A DNA stretch of 64,000 nt from the NCBI GenBank assembly GCA_030407505.1, contig JASDDH010000007.1, forward strand, positions 85,108-149,107, given 5' to 3'. Under the pieces are notes generated by a model. That model saw only the letters and a list, made by a program, of their open reading frames with translations, did no database searches and was not told where the DNA came from. How positions within the stretch are numbered: position 1 is the stretch's first letter; the number at the start of each line of letters is the position of its first letter. The position numbers and the translations under genes were made by a program. This DNA comes from Planococcus sp. APC 4015 (GTDB lineage Bacteria; Actinomycetota; Actinomycetes; Actinomycetales; Microbacteriaceae). Below, in pieces: positions 25,551 to 34,813 of the stretch.

Positions 25551-25578
25551 TCCGGATGCCGGTGGCCCGGCATCCGGA
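25551..25578. terminator. perfect 12-bp-arm hairpin between convergent genes
   Basis: TCCGGATGCCGG (25551-25562) and its exact complement (25567-25578) flank a 4-nt loop, between the ends of lpdA (+) and the carboxylase gene (-). No T-tract. It shares its core with palindromes at 10298 and 13866. Confidence 0.7.
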
Positions 25579-25620
25579 GCCGACGGGTTCGCGCCCCCGA
25601 TCTCAGGGGACGGTGCGGCG

Positions 25621-27402
25621 TCAGGAGATCGTGAGCAGCTGGTGACCGGCCGACACCGTCGAGCCGGGAGTGGCGTCGATGGCGCCGATCGTGCCGTCCT
25701 TGTGCGCCTGGATGGGCTGTTCCATCTTCATGGCCTCGAGGACGATGACGAGGTCGCCCTTGACGACCTGCTGACCGTCCTCGACGGCGAGCTTGACGAT
25801 CGTGGCCTGCATGGGCGCCTTGACGGCGTCGCCCGAGGCGCCGGCCATCGCGGTCGTCGCGTGCGAGCGGCGTGACGGCGGCACCGCGACGGGGCGTCCG
25901 ACTGCTCCGGGAGCCGCGACGATCCGGTCGGGGAGGCTCACCTCGAGGCGCTTGCCGCCCACCTCGACGACGACCGTGTGGCGCGCCTCGGCGGGCTGCG
26001 GGGCTTCGGGTTCGCCGTCCCACTGGGGGATGTCGTTGACGAACTCGGTCTCGATCCAGCGCGTGAAGACGCCGAACGTGCCGTCCTCCGCCGTGAAGGC
26101 GGGATCGCGCACGACCTTGCGGTGGAAGGGCAGGACGGTGGGCAGGCCCGCCACCTCGAACTCGTCGAGCGCGCGGCGTGCGCGCTGCAGCGCCTCGGCG
26201 CGGTCGCGACCGGTGACGATGATCTTGGCGAGCAGCGAATCGAACGCGCCCGAGACGCTGTCGCCCGCGGTGACACCCGAATCGAGACGGATGCCGGGCC
26301 CGCCGAACGTCTTGAAGACGTGGATCGGACCGGGCTGGGGGAGGAATCCGCGGCCCGGGTCCTCGCCGTTGATGCGGAACTCGATCGAGTGGCCGTCGGG
26401 GGTCGGGTCGTCGTAGCCGATCTCCTCGCCCTCGGCGATGCGGAACTGCTCGCGCACCAGGTCCACGCCGGTGATCTCCTCCGAGACCGGATGCTCGACC
26501 TGGAGCCGGGTGTTGACCTCGAGGAACGAGATCGTGCCGTCGGCTCCGATGAGGAACTCGCAGGTTCCGGCTCCGACGTAGCCGACCTCGCGCAGGATCG
26601 CCTTGGACGACTCGTAGAGGATGCGGTTCTGCTCGTCGGTCAGGAACGGCGCGGGGGCCTCCTCGACGAGCTTCTGGTGGCGACGCTGCAGCGAGCAGTC
26701 GCGCGTCGAGATGACGACGACATTGCCCGCGGCATCCGCGAGGCACTGGGTCTCGACGTGGCGCGGCTTGTCGAGGTACTTCTCGACGAAGCACTCGCCC
26801 CGGCCGAAGGCGCTGATCGCCTCCCGGGTGGCGGATTCGAAGAGCTCGGGGATCTCGTCGGCGGTGCGGGCGACCTTGAGGCCGCGGCCGCCGCCGCCGT
26901 AGGCCGCCTTGATCGCGATCGGAAGGCCCACCTCGGCGGCGAAGGCGATGACTTCGTCAGCGCCTGCCACGGGACCGGGCGTTCCGGGTGCGAGGGGTGC
27001 CCCGACCTTCTCGGCGACGTGGCGCGCGGTGACCTTGTCTCCGAGGGCTTCGATGGCGTCCGGCGACGGGCCGATCCACGTGAGGCCGGCCGCGATCACG
27101 GTTCGGGCGAACTCGGCGTTCTCGGCGAGGAACCCGTAGCCGGGGTGCACGGCGTCGGCGCCCGAGCGCCGGGCGACCGAGAGGATCTTGTCGATCGACA
27201 GGTACGTGTCGCCGCTCGTCGCGCCGTCCAGCGCATACGCCTCGTCGGCGAGACGCACGTGCATCGCGTCGCGGTCCTGGTCGGCGTAGACGGCGACGGA
27301 TGACTTGCCCGCATCGCGGGCGGCGCGGATGACACGAACGGCGATCTCGCCGCGATTCGCGATGAGGACCTTGCTGATCTTCGCCGAGGCGGTCTGAGGC
27401 AT
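25621..27402 (-). CDS. accA3: acyl-CoA carboxylase alpha chain (biotin carboxylase + BCCP)
   Basis: A 593-aa fused subunit: biotin carboxylase (about 8-455; ATP-grasp glycine loop [10 protein letters not shown], then the [17 protein letters not shown] catalytic segment) and a C-terminal biotinyl domain with the biotin lysine in EAMKME (near 560). It carboxylates its own biotin for use by AccD-type beta subunits to make malonyl- or methylmalonyl-CoA for fatty and branched lipids. ATG 27402 chosen; an earlier in-frame ATG (27453) adds an unrelated 17-residue leader. The partner accD-accE and birA lie at 32.8-35.6 kb. Confidence 0.95.
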   Translation of the reverse strand: MPQTASAKISKVLIANRGEIAVRVIRAARDAGKSSVAVYADQDRDAMHVRLADEAYALDGATSGDTYLSIDKILSVARRSGADAVHPGYGFLAENAEFARTVIAAGLTWIGPSPDAIEALGDKVTARHVAEKVGAPLAPGTPGPVAGADEVIAFAAEVGLPIAIKAAYGGGGRGLKVARTADEIPELFESATREAISAFGRGECFVEKYLDKPRHVETQCLADAAGNVVVISTRDCSLQRRHQKLVEEAPAPFLTDEQNRILYESSKAILREVGYVGAGTCEFLIGADGTISFLEVNTRLQVEHPVSEEITGVDLVREQFRIAEGEEIGYDDPTPDGHSIEFRINGEDPGRGFLPQPGPIHVFKTFGGPGIRLDSGVTAGDSVSGAFDSLLAKIIVTGRDRAEALQRARRALDEFEVAGLPTVLPFHRKVVRDPAFTAEDGTFGVFTRWIETEFVNDIPQWDGEPEAPQPAEARHTVVVEVGGKRLEVSLPDRIVAAPGAVGRPVAVPPSRRSHATTAMAGASGDAVKAPMQATIVKLAVEDGQQVVKGDLVIVLEAMKMEQPIQAHKDGTIGAIDATPGSTVSAGHQLLTIS

Positions 27403-27480
27403 GGGTGCCAGCCTACCGAGCCGTCTCGCACCCCCTTTGACCAATCCATACAAGAACTGTCGAAGAACGTGGGCGTCCTG

Positions 27481-28149
27481 CTACAACGACGTGAGGGAGG
27501 GATCGGTCAAGTTCCACAGCGTCGTCCACTCGACACCGAGCTCCCGGACCAGAGTGCGCAGGGTCGACAGCGACATGCCGACGACCGTCGACGGATCGCC
27601 CTCGACCTTCTCGATGAACGCGCCGCCCAGCGAGTCGACGGTGAAGGCGCCCGCGACGTGCAGCGGTTCGCCGGTCGCGACGTACGCGTCGATCTCGGCA
27701 TCCGTCATGTCGGCGACGAAGGTGACGGATGCCGCCGCCACGGCATGCACCTCGCGCGACGGCTCGCCGGGGCGCACCCGCACGACGGCGTGGCCGGAAT
27801 GCAGCACGCCGGTGCGTCCGCGCATGGCGCGCCAGCGCGCGGCCGCGTTCTCGGCGGTGTGCGGCTTGCCGAGGACCGCGCCGTCGAGTTCGAACATCGA
27901 GTCGCCGCCGATGACGATGCCGTCGAAATCGGGGGCGTCGTCGGCCAGGCGCGCGGCGACGTCGGCCGCCTTGCGGCGCGCGAGCAGCAGCACATGCTCT
28001 TCGGGGGAGAGGACGCGGCCCTCCGCCGCCTCGACGGCGGCGACAACCGCCTCCTCGTCGACGTCGGGGGCGACGATCAACGGACGGATGCCGACCTGGC
28101 CGAGCAGCATGAGTCGGGCGGGAGACGTCGAGGCGAGGCAGACGCGCAT
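27481..28149 (-). CDS. maf: Maf-family nucleoside triphosphate pyrophosphatase
   Basis: A 222-aa Maf protein hydrolysing non-canonical or excess NTPs to NMP and PPi. The N-terminal CLASTSPARLMLL signature (about 4-16), VDEEAV, the basic KAADVAARL segment, the catalytic-acid strand IVIGGDSMFELDG, KPHTAENAAARWRAMRG, and YVATGEPLHVAGAFTVDSLG are complete. From memory, maf adjoins carboxylase genes in actinobacteria. It is 78 nt upstream of accA3 on the same strand, and divergent from the RNA methyltransferase. Confidence 0.93.
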   Translation of the reverse strand: MRVCLASTSPARLMLLGQVGIRPLIVAPDVDEEAVVAAVEAAEGRVLSPEEHVLLLARRKAADVAARLADDAPDFDGIVIGGDSMFELDGAVLGKPHTAENAAARWRAMRGRTGVLHSGHAVVRVRPGEPSREVHAVAAASVTFVADMTDAEIDAYVATGEPLHVAGAFTVDSLGGAFIEKVEGDPSTVVGMSLSTLRTLVRELGVEWTTLWNLTDPSLTSL

Positions 28150-28180
28150 CCGACCACGCTAGTCGGCCGGTGCGCCGTGT

Positions 28181-28195
28181 CCCCCAAAAGGGGGG
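28181..28195. promoter_or_regulatory. CCCCC-AAAA-GGGGGG inverted repeat in a divergent promoter
   Basis: Five C, four A and six G in a row lie between maf (-) and the TRAM methyltransferase gene (+), 32 nt upstream of the maf start and about 46 nt upstream of the other start. The A-run stands out in DNA of this composition. Operator-like; the binding protein is unknown. Confidence 0.5.
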
Positions 28196-28241
28196 TACGA
28201 AACGGCGTGTTAGGGCATCCTGAGGGTGCGAGACTCAAGGC

Positions 28242-29531
28242 ATGGAATCCGGCGACCAGATCGATCTCGACGTGACGGATGTCGCGCACGGCGGTGTGTT
28301 CGTCGGTCGTCACGAGGGGCGCGTCGTGTTCGTGCCGGATGCGATCCCGGGCGAGCGTGTGCGCGTGCGTCTCACCGACGTCGGCAAGAGCAGCTTCTGG
28401 CGTGGTGACGTGCTCGAGGTGACGGATGCCTCGCCACACCGCCGGCCGCATGTGTGGCGCCAGGCCGACGTCGACGTCGCCCCCGAGCAGCGGCCCGGCG
28501 GCGCGGACTTCGGGCACATCGACCTCGCCGAGCAGCGCGTCCTGAAGCTGAAGGTGCTCGGTGACGCCCTCGATCGCTTCGGCGGCGTGCAGCCGTCTCT
28601 CGCGATCCAGCCGGCCCATGCTCCTGGCGGTGCCGCAGCCGAGACCGAGGACGGCACAGGCTGGCGCACCCGGGTCTCGCTGCACGTCGATGCCGACGGC
28701 CGTGTCGGACCCTACGCCGCCCGCAGCCACCGCGTCATCCCCGTCGACCGTCTGCCGCTGGCGACCGCCGAGGTCGAGCGTGCCGCGCTCGCCCTGCAGG
28801 GCGGCCGACCGGGACGGATCGATCTCGTGCAGCCCGCCGACGGACGCGTGCGCGTCCTCGCACGACCGGAGCGGGAGGGGAAGGCCCGTCCGCCGAAGGT
28901 CGACCACCGCAAGGATCCGGCACGCGAGATCGTGATCGAGCGCGTCGGCGACCGGGCGTTCCGCGTCGATGCCGGGGGCTTCTGGCAGGTGCACCGCCTC
29001 GCGGCGCACTCGCTGACCTCGCTGGTCGCCGACGCGCTGACGGGCTCGGTCGATCCCGAAGCATCGCACCTCGACCTCTACGGCGGCGTCGGACTCTTCG
29101 CCGCGACGCTCGGCGACCTCGGTGGAGCATCGACTCGTGTGACGTCGGTCGAGTCGGATCCGAGGGCGACGGAGCACGCCGGCGAGAACCTCGCGGAGTG
29201 GGTGGGAGCCCGGGCGGAAACCGGCCGCGTCGACCGCTGGATCTCGGCGCTAGCGGGTTCCGCGTCGGCCGCGGAACGCGAGCGACTCGCGCGCGGGGTC
29301 GTGCTGCTGGACCCGCCGCGCGCCGGCGCGGGGCGCGCGGTCGTCGAGGGCATCGTGGCGCTGTCGCCGCGCACGGTCGTGTACGTCGCCTGCGACCCCG
29401 TGGCGCTCGCGCGCGACATCGGCACGTTCCGCGCATCGGGCTACGATCTGACCCGCATCGACGCCGTCGACGTCTTCCCGAATTCGCACCACGTCGAAGC
29501 AGTGGCCACGCTGGGGAGGGTCGATGGATAG
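28242..29531 (+). CDS. TRAM-domain RNA (uracil-5-)-methyltransferase
   Basis: A 429-aa SAM-dependent methyltransferase of the TrmA/RlmD family, placing C5-methyluridine in tRNA or rRNA. An N-terminal TRAM domain (about 5-62: DVAHGGVFVGRHEGRVVF) is followed by a substrate-binding region and the Rossmann methyltransferase domain: HLDLYGGVGLFA (SAM), LDPPRAGAG, and VYVACDPVALARDI with the catalytic cysteine (about 385). No iron-sulphur CxxCxxxC motif is seen. The 3' end runs 11 nt before the response-regulator start I chose. Confidence 0.92.
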   Translation: MESGDQIDLDVTDVAHGGVFVGRHEGRVVFVPDAIPGERVRVRLTDVGKSSFWRGDVLEVTDASPHRRPHVWRQADVDVAPEQRPGGADFGHIDLAEQRVLKLKVLGDALDRFGGVQPSLAIQPAHAPGGAAAETEDGTGWRTRVSLHVDADGRVGPYAARSHRVIPVDRLPLATAEVERAALALQGGRPGRIDLVQPADGRVRVLARPEREGKARPPKVDHRKDPAREIVIERVGDRAFRVDAGGFWQVHRLAAHSLTSLVADALTGSVDPEASHLDLYGGVGLFAATLGDLGGASTRVTSVESDPRATEHAGENLAEWVGARAETGRVDRWISALAGSASAAERERLARGVVLLDPPRAGAGRAVVEGIVALSPRTVVYVACDPVALARDIGTFRASGYDLTRIDAVDVFPNSHHVEAVATLGRVDG

Positions 29532-29541
29532 GGTGGGCGGG

Positions 29542-30225
29542 ATGACGCGTGTCGCTCTGATCGACGACCACGAGTCCGTTCGTCTGGGACTCGAGGCGGC
29601 CTGCGCGCGCGCCGAGACGAAGGACGTCGTGTTCTCAGGCAGCAGCGTGACCGAATACCTCACCTGGAGGTCGGCCACGCGGGCTGCGCCCGCTGACGTC
29701 GTGGTGCTGGATCTGACCCTCGGTGACGGCACGACGGTGACCGAGAACGTGCAGAACCTCATCCGCGACGGGTCGAGCGTCATCATCCACTCGGTCGCCG
29801 ACCGCCCTGCCGCGGTGCGCGAGGCGCTCGCAGCCGGTGCGGCCGGTGTCGTCAGCAAGTCGTCCCGCATAGACGACGTCATCGCCGCGATCTACACCGT
29901 CGCGCGAGGCGAGCCTCTCAACAACGTCGAATGGGCGAGCGCCGTCGAAGGCGACCGCGCCTTCGCCGACGCGCAGCTGTCGGCCCGCGAGCGCGACGTG
30001 CTGCGGCTGTACGCCGCCGGGCTGCCGCTCAAGGTCGTCGCGGACCGCCTCGGCGTGGCGTACTCCACGGCGAAGGAGAACATCACCCGCGTGCGCATCA
30101 AGTACGTCGAGGTCGGGCGTCCCGCGCCCACGAAGGTCGATCTGCTGCGCCGGGCGATGGAGGACGGCATCCTCGCGGACGCCGCCGAGGCGCCGCCGGC
30201 CGCACCCCCGAGGCGAGCACGGTGA
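29542..30225 (+). CDS. NarL/LuxR-type response regulator
   Basis: A 227-aa two-component regulator: receiver domain (about 1-120) with the acid pair DDH, phospho-acceptor aspartate in VVVLDLTLGDG (about 49) and conserved lysine in VSKSS; then a LuxR helix-turn-helix (LSARERDVLRLYAAG to TAKENITRVRIKY, about 145-195). ATG 29542 begins the receiver fold and has GGTGGGCGGG upstream; an earlier ATG (29524) overlaps the methyltransferase gene. Coupled by GTGA to the sensor kinase, its evident partner. Confidence 0.9.
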   Translation: MTRVALIDDHESVRLGLEAACARAETKDVVFSGSSVTEYLTWRSATRAAPADVVVLDLTLGDGTTVTENVQNLIRDGSSVIIHSVADRPAAVREALAAGAAGVVSKSSRIDDVIAAIYTVARGEPLNNVEWASAVEGDRAFADAQLSARERDVLRLYAAGLPLKVVADRLGVAYSTAKENITRVRIKYVEVGRPAPTKVDLLRRAMEDGILADAAEAPPAAPPRRAR

Positions 30226-31520
30226 AAGCTGAAGGTCCCTCGACGACGATCGACGAAGCGTGGGGCCACATTCCGCAGTCCCGCGAGGCGACCGCGGGAA
30301 TCGGCTCGTTCACGCGCCAGCGCGTCGAGCGCATCATCGCCCTCGTGGCGGGTGTGGGCGCGCTGCTCATCTTCGTGCAGACCTTCTTCACCGCTCTGAG
30401 TCAGACCAGTCAGCTGGGGCCGTGGTCGGTCGCTCTCCTCGTGGCGGGTTTCGGACCGCTGACGCTGTGGATCATCGCCTGCCTCTCGGGCAGGTGGGTG
30501 CGTCCGGCATCCTCGTTCTTCGCCATAACCTACGTCGCGACCCTCGCCATCTGGCCGGTGGCCACGGCGCAAGCCACTCTGCCCGCGGCCGATGTGCCGT
30601 GGATCTGGCTGCTGGTCAACCTCGCCACCCTCGCGGCCGTGCTCGTCTACTCCCTGCCGCTCCAGATCGCCTGGACGATCTTCGCACCGCTGCTCGCGGG
30701 GCTCCTGCGTCTCATCCAGGGCGGGTTCGAGGCGTCGGCGTGGTACGCCGTGACCCTGGACGTGTCGTTCGCATGGATCCTCGGCGGCGTCATCCTCTCC
30801 CTCGGATGGGTGCTGCGCTCGATCGCCGTCGGAGTCGACGAGGCGCGGGGCCATGCCGTCGACTCGTACGCGCGGGCCGCAGCGGCGAACGCCGCCGAAC
30901 AGGAGCGGGTGGCCGTCGCCGCCCTCATGCACGACAGCGTCCTCGCCGCGCTCATCGCCGCGGAGCGCGCCGACACCGCGCGGGCCCGCACCCTGGCGAT
31001 GGCGATGGCCCGCGAGGCGCTCACCCGCCTCGCGAATGCGGAGCAGGACGCCGCCGAGGGCAGCGACACGCCCCGGAGCGCGACGGGCATCGCCGAAGAC
31101 CTCGAGGTCGCCGCGCGCGAGGTCGGCGTGACCGTGAACGTCGATCGCCGCATCGCCGCCGAGACGCCGGCTGTGCCCGGCCGCGTCGCGCGCGCGCTCG
31201 TGCTCGCGGCCACCCAGGCAGTCGCCAACGCCGTGCAGCACGCCGGCGGCGCGGGGCTACGTGTGTCGGTCGAGGCGGGCATCGACCAGATCTGCCTCGT
31301 CGTGCGGGATTCAGGCGAGGGCTTCGACATGGCGGGAGTGCCCGATGACCGCCTGGGCATCCGCGGGTCGATCATCGCCCGCGTGGCGGCCGTGGGCGGC
31401 GTGGCCGATCTCCAGTCGAGCAGCAGAGGCACGATCGTCGCGCTCGAGTGGCCCGCATCCGATGCGGCAGCAGCTGTCCTCGGCGAATCCCCCTTCGCGG
31501 CGGAAGGATCGGCGTCGTGA
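30222..31520 (+). CDS. DesK/NarL-family membrane sensor histidine kinase
   Basis: A 432-aa kinase: five or six membrane helices (about 35-200) without a large external loop, then the dimerisation/phospho helix containing MHDSVLAALI (about 235-244, histidine before D) and a HATPase_c domain with the N-box QAVANAVQHAG (about 328-338) and G1 DSGEGFD (about 361-367). The sensing part is intramembrane, so a lipid/envelope signal is likely (inference). GTG at 30222 overlaps the regulator stop, and its own stop overlaps the next start (GTGA both times), so the three products are made together. Confidence 0.88.
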   Translation: MKAEGPSTTIDEAWGHIPQSREATAGIGSFTRQRVERIIALVAGVGALLIFVQTFFTALSQTSQLGPWSVALLVAGFGPLTLWIIACLSGRWVRPASSFFAITYVATLAIWPVATAQATLPAADVPWIWLLVNLATLAAVLVYSLPLQIAWTIFAPLLAGLLRLIQGGFEASAWYAVTLDVSFAWILGGVILSLGWVLRSIAVGVDEARGHAVDSYARAAAANAAEQERVAVAALMHDSVLAALIAAERADTARARTLAMAMAREALTRLANAEQDAAEGSDTPRSATGIAEDLEVAAREVGVTVNVDRRIAAETPAVPGRVARALVLAATQAVANAVQHAGGAGLRVSVEAGIDQICLVVRDSGEGFDMAGVPDDRLGIRGSIIARVAAVGGVADLQSSSRGTIVALEWPASDAAAAVLGESPFAAEGSAS

Positions 31521-32548
31521 GCGTACGCAGCATCCTCGGCGCGCTCGCCATAGCCTTCACCGCCTATCTCGCGTTCCGCGCGCTGGCCCTGACCGAGCCC
31601 GTGCCCAATCCGGCCGTGAGCTATGTCGCGTTCGCGCTGTACCTCGTGACGACCTGGCTCTGCATCTACTGGGATCCGTCCCGCCGGAGGGGGTCCGGTC
31701 AGAATCGGGATGCCGCGGTCTCTCACCGGCTTCCCATCTGGGCCACGGTGCTCGCCCTCGTGACGACGGCGGTGGTCCCCGCGGCGATCGCGTTCGCGGT
31801 GGGCGAGGAGTTCCGCACCGCGCCGTTCGCGACGTGGTACCTGGGCGGGCTCGGCGCTCTCATGGTCATCGTGACGGTGCGCGGCCGTCCGTGGATCGCG
31901 TGGGTGGGGATCGCCATCCTCACGGTCGAGTCCGCGGTGTTGATGGGCCCGGCCAACACGTTGGCCCTCGGCCTCGTCGGCTCCATCGTGTGGGTGGTCG
32001 TGGCGCACCTGCTGCGCTTCTCGCTGGATCGCGCGGCGAAGGACACCACCCAGCTCGCGCAGCTGCAGCGGGCGGCATCCGCCTGGCAGGCCTCGCAGCT
32101 CGTGCGCGGCCGTGAGCGGCGCGTGCAGGTGCAGCGCGCGCTCGCCGTCGCCGGGCCCGTGCTGACGCGCGTCGTGGCCACCGGAGGCGTGCTCGCCGAG
32201 GAGGACCGCCTCGAGGCGCGACTCGCCGAGGGGCGCCTGCGCGACGAGCTGCGAGGCCCCAGACTCCTCGACGACGACGTGCGCTCCGAACTCGACCGCG
32301 CGCGTCGCCGCGGGGCAGCGGTGACCGTGCTCGATGAAGGCGGCCTGGACGGACTCGAGGAGGACGCCCTCGAGACGATCCGCCACGAGCTCGCCGAGAC
32401 GCTCCGCAGCGCCGCCTCCGATCGCCTCTACATCCGCACGTCCCCGCACGACAGCATCGCCGTCACGGTCGTGGGTCGTTCGGGTTCGGACCAGGGGCTG
32501 AGCGACGAGGACGCGGTCGACCTCTGGCGCGAGATCCCGCACTCCTGA
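31517..32548 (+). CDS. membrane protein, third component of the two-component operon
   Basis: A 343-aa protein of unknown function: about six membrane helices (residues 1-165), then a cytoplasmic region with a helical segment (QLAQLQRAASAWQASQLVRGRERRV is charged and amphipathic), and a C-terminal alpha/beta part with LLDDDVRSELDRARRRGAAVTVLDEGG that resembles, faintly, the regions around kinase ATPase domains but has no N-box or G-box. GTG start overlaps the kinase stop. Likely an accessory sensor or modulator of the kinase (inference from coupling). Confidence 0.7.
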   Translation: MSVRSILGALAIAFTAYLAFRALALTEPVPNPAVSYVAFALYLVTTWLCIYWDPSRRRGSGQNRDAAVSHRLPIWATVLALVTTAVVPAAIAFAVGEEFRTAPFATWYLGGLGALMVIVTVRGRPWIAWVGIAILTVESAVLMGPANTLALGLVGSIVWVVVAHLLRFSLDRAAKDTTQLAQLQRAASAWQASQLVRGRERRVQVQRALAVAGPVLTRVVATGGVLAEEDRLEARLAEGRLRDELRGPRLLDDDVRSELDRARRRGAAVTVLDEGGLDGLEEDALETIRHELAETLRSAASDRLYIRTSPHDSIAVTVVGRSGSDQGLSDEDAVDLWREIPHS

Positions 32549-32567
32549 CCCGCCCCCGAAAACACCT

Positions 32568-32657
32568 CGCTCCCCGGCTCCACCGGAGGAGGTGGTGTGA
32601 GCCGGGGAGCGGAAGGTGAAGGAGGCGAGGGGCGGCGAAGCCGCCCGCCCCTCGCCT
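32568..32657. terminator. two adjacent hairpins ending the signalling operon
   Basis: Hairpin A: arms 32568-32580 and 32599-32611 (13 bp, exact) with an inner CACC/GGTG stem. Hairpin B: arms 32623-32633 and 32647-32657 (11 bp, exact) with an inner GGC/GCC stem. Both are in the 291-nt convergent gap between the membrane-protein gene and accE, and no T-tract follows either. The rest of the gap holds a tandem repeat at its far end and no gene. Confidence 0.7.
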
Positions 32658-32784
32658 ACGCGAGCAGTTACCCGAAAACCGCCCGCCAGGCCGAACCTGT
32701 GCTCACCCGAAGGGGAGCAGGTCGGCCGAACGCAGAAGCGTTCCAGCACCTCAAGTATCCGCGCGCCGATCTCGGACTGTCTGT

Positions 32785-32828
32785 AGGTATTTCGGGGGAC
32801 ACCTCGAGGTATTCCGGGGGACACCTCG
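32785..32828. repeat. 22-bp tandem repeat (two copies)
   Basis: AGGTATTTCGGGGGACACCTCG (32785-32806, here given in two halves: AGGTATTTCGG, GGGACACCTCG) is followed directly by a copy differing at one base (32807-32828). Each has AGGT at its start and ACCT near its end, so each is a weak palindrome. The repeat starts 12 nt from the accE stop side of the gap and lies downstream of both flanking genes. Confidence 0.85.
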
Positions 32829-32839
32829 CGGGGTCCGGA

Positions 32840-33058
32840 TCAGAGTCCGCGACCCCACCCGAGGTCGCGCCGCAGCGGCTCGCGCAGCCCGCGCTGCGAC
32901 AGCGCCCAGGCCGACGGGCGCGGCTCGTCGGCGACCACGGCCTCGGCCGCCTCGCGCTCGTACGTCTCGGTCACCACGGCGATCAGCGCCGCGAGCTCCT
33001 CCGGCGTCGGGTCGCCCCGACGCACGTCGATCGCGACCGGCTGCTGCGACTCGCTCAC
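32840..33058 (-). CDS. accE: acyl-CoA carboxylase epsilon subunit
   Basis: A 72-aa AccE/PccE-type protein: [17 protein letters not shown] (about 13-29) is the hallmark of this actinobacterial family, and the end [23 protein letters not shown] is also typical. Epsilon subunits hold the alpha and beta chains of acyl-CoA carboxylases together and stimulate activity. GTG at 33056-33058 overlaps the accD stop as GTGA. Confidence 0.92.
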   Translation of the reverse strand: MSESQQPVAIDVRRGDPTPEELAALIAVVTETYEREAAEAVVADEPRPSAWALSQRGLREPLRRDLGWGRGL

Positions 33059-34662
33059 AGGGGGATGTTCCCGTGCTTCTTGGGCGGCAGGCTGGCCCGC
33101 TTGCCGCGGAGCGCCCGCAGGGCCTTCGCGATCGACACGCGCGTCTGCGCGGGCTCGATGATGCCGTCCAGCTCGCCGCGCTCGGCGGCGAGGAACGGCG
33201 AGGCGACGTCGTACGTGTACTGGTTCGCCAGGCGCGTGCGCACGGCGGCGACGTCTTCGCCGGCTTCCTCGGCCTTCTTGATCTCGCCGCGGTACAGGAT
33301 GTTGACCGCCCCCTGACCGCCCATGACGGCGATCTCGGCCGTCGGCCACGCGAGGTTGATGTCGGCGCCCAGCTGCTTGGAGCCCATGACGATGTACGCG
33401 CCGCCGTAGGCCTTGCGCAGGATGACGGTGACCAGCGGCACCGTGGCCTCGGCGTAGGCGTAGAGCAGCTTCGCACCGCGGCGGATCACGCCCTCCCACT
33501 CCTGGTCGGTGCCGGGCAGGTAGCCGGGCACGTCGACCAGGGTGACGATGGGGATCGAGAACGCGTCGCAGAACCGCACGAAGCGGCTCGCCTTCTCGCC
33601 CGCCTCGATGTTCAGCGTGCCCGCCATCTGCGAGGGCTGGTTCGCGATGATGCCGACGCTGCGCCCCTCGATGCGGCCGAAGCCGATCACGATGTTGGGG
33701 GCGAACAGAGGCTGCACCTCGAGGAACTCACCGGTCCCCGAGCCTGCCGACGGGTCGACGATGCCGCGGATGACCTGGTGGATGTCGTACGGCTGGTTGG
33801 GGGAGTCGGGGATGACGGTGTTCAGTGCCCGGTCGGCATCCGTCGTCTCGAACTCGAAAACCGGCTCGAAGGCCGGGATCTCGGCCATGTTGTTGTCGGG
33901 GAGGAACCCCAGGAGCGTCCGGGCGTAGTCGATCGCGTCGTCCTCGTCTTCGGCGAGGTAGTGGGCGACGCCGGAGCGGGTGTTGTGCGTGTGCGCACCG
34001 CCCAGCTCGTCCATGCCGACGTCTTCACCCGTGACGGTCTTGATGACGTCGGGGCCGGTGACGAACATCTGGCTCGTCTTGTCGACCATGATCACGAAGT
34101 CGGTGAGCGCGGGGGAGTACACCGCGCCACCGGCGGCCGGGCCCATGATGATCGAGATCTGCGGGATGACGCCCGATGCGCGGGTGTTCAGCCGGAAGAT
34201 CTCGCCGTACTTGCCGAGGGCGACCACGCCCTCCTGGATGCGGGCCCCACCCGAGTCGAGCATGCCGATGATCGGGATGCCGCTGCGGAGGGCGAACTCC
34301 ATGACCTTGATGATCTTCTCGCCCGCGACTTCGCCGAGCGAGCCGCCGAAGGTCGAGAAGTCCTGCGCGTAGACGGCGACGGTGCGGCCGTGGATGGTGC
34401 CGACACCCGTGACGACGGAATCGCCGTACGGGCGGAACTTGTCCATGCCGAAGGCGGTGGTGCGGTGCCGCACGTACTCGTCGAGCTCGACGAAGCTGCC
34501 GGGGTCCACGAGCAGCTCGATGCGCTCGCGCGCTGTGCCCTTGCCCTTCGCGTGCTGCTTCTGCTTCGCCACGACTTCGGCGTCGAGGACGGCCTCCTGG
34601 TAGCGGGCGCGGAGGTCGGCGATCTTGCCGGCGGTCGTGGAGAGATCGGGCTGGTCGGTCAC
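33055..34662 (-). CDS. accD: acyl-CoA (propionyl-CoA) carboxylase beta chain
   Basis: A 535-aa carboxyltransferase: two crotonase-like halves with the oxyanion-forming glycine pairs (SGGARIQEG with GPAAGGAVY in the first, [13 protein letters not shown] in the second). It moves the carboxyl group from biotin on AccA3 to acetyl- or propionyl-CoA. The closest recalled homologue is AccD5 of mycobacteria. I start it at GTG 34662 (residue series [12 protein letters not shown]), since upstream in-frame codons look unlike the family. Operon accD-accE; birA is divergent. Confidence 0.93.
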   Translation of the reverse strand: MTDQPDLSTTAGKIADLRARYQEAVLDAEVVAKQKQHAKGKGTARERIELLVDPGSFVELDEYVRHRTTAFGMDKFRPYGDSVVTGVGTIHGRTVAVYAQDFSTFGGSLGEVAGEKIIKVMEFALRSGIPIIGMLDSGGARIQEGVVALGKYGEIFRLNTRASGVIPQISIIMGPAAGGAVYSPALTDFVIMVDKTSQMFVTGPDVIKTVTGEDVGMDELGGAHTHNTRSGVAHYLAEDEDDAIDYARTLLGFLPDNNMAEIPAFEPVFEFETTDADRALNTVIPDSPNQPYDIHQVIRGIVDPSAGSGTGEFLEVQPLFAPNIVIGFGRIEGRSVGIIANQPSQMAGTLNIEAGEKASRFVRFCDAFSIPIVTLVDVPGYLPGTDQEWEGVIRRGAKLLYAYAEATVPLVTVILRKAYGGAYIVMGSKQLGADINLAWPTAEIAVMGGQGAVNILYRGEIKKAEEAGEDVAAVRTRLANQYTYDVASPFLAAERGELDGIIEPAQTRVSIAKALRALRGKRASLPPKKHGNIPL

Positions 34663-34801
34663 GGATTCCACCCTATCGACGCGGATGCGCGAGCGGTTGG
34701 AGGCATCCCACAAGCGGATGCGCCGTGCCCTGTCGACTTGCCACGTCGTCGGCGCGCCGACGACGGCGTGTCAACCCCCGCCCTCGGGGGCGCGACGTCG
34801 C

Positions 34802-34807
34802 TACCGT
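34802..34807 (+). promoter_or_regulatory. -10 box of leaderless birA
   Basis: TACCGT lies 6 nt before the birA ATG with no ribosome site between, the same layout as at 13901 and 11931. Confidence 0.5.
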
Positions 34808-34813
34808 GGAGCC

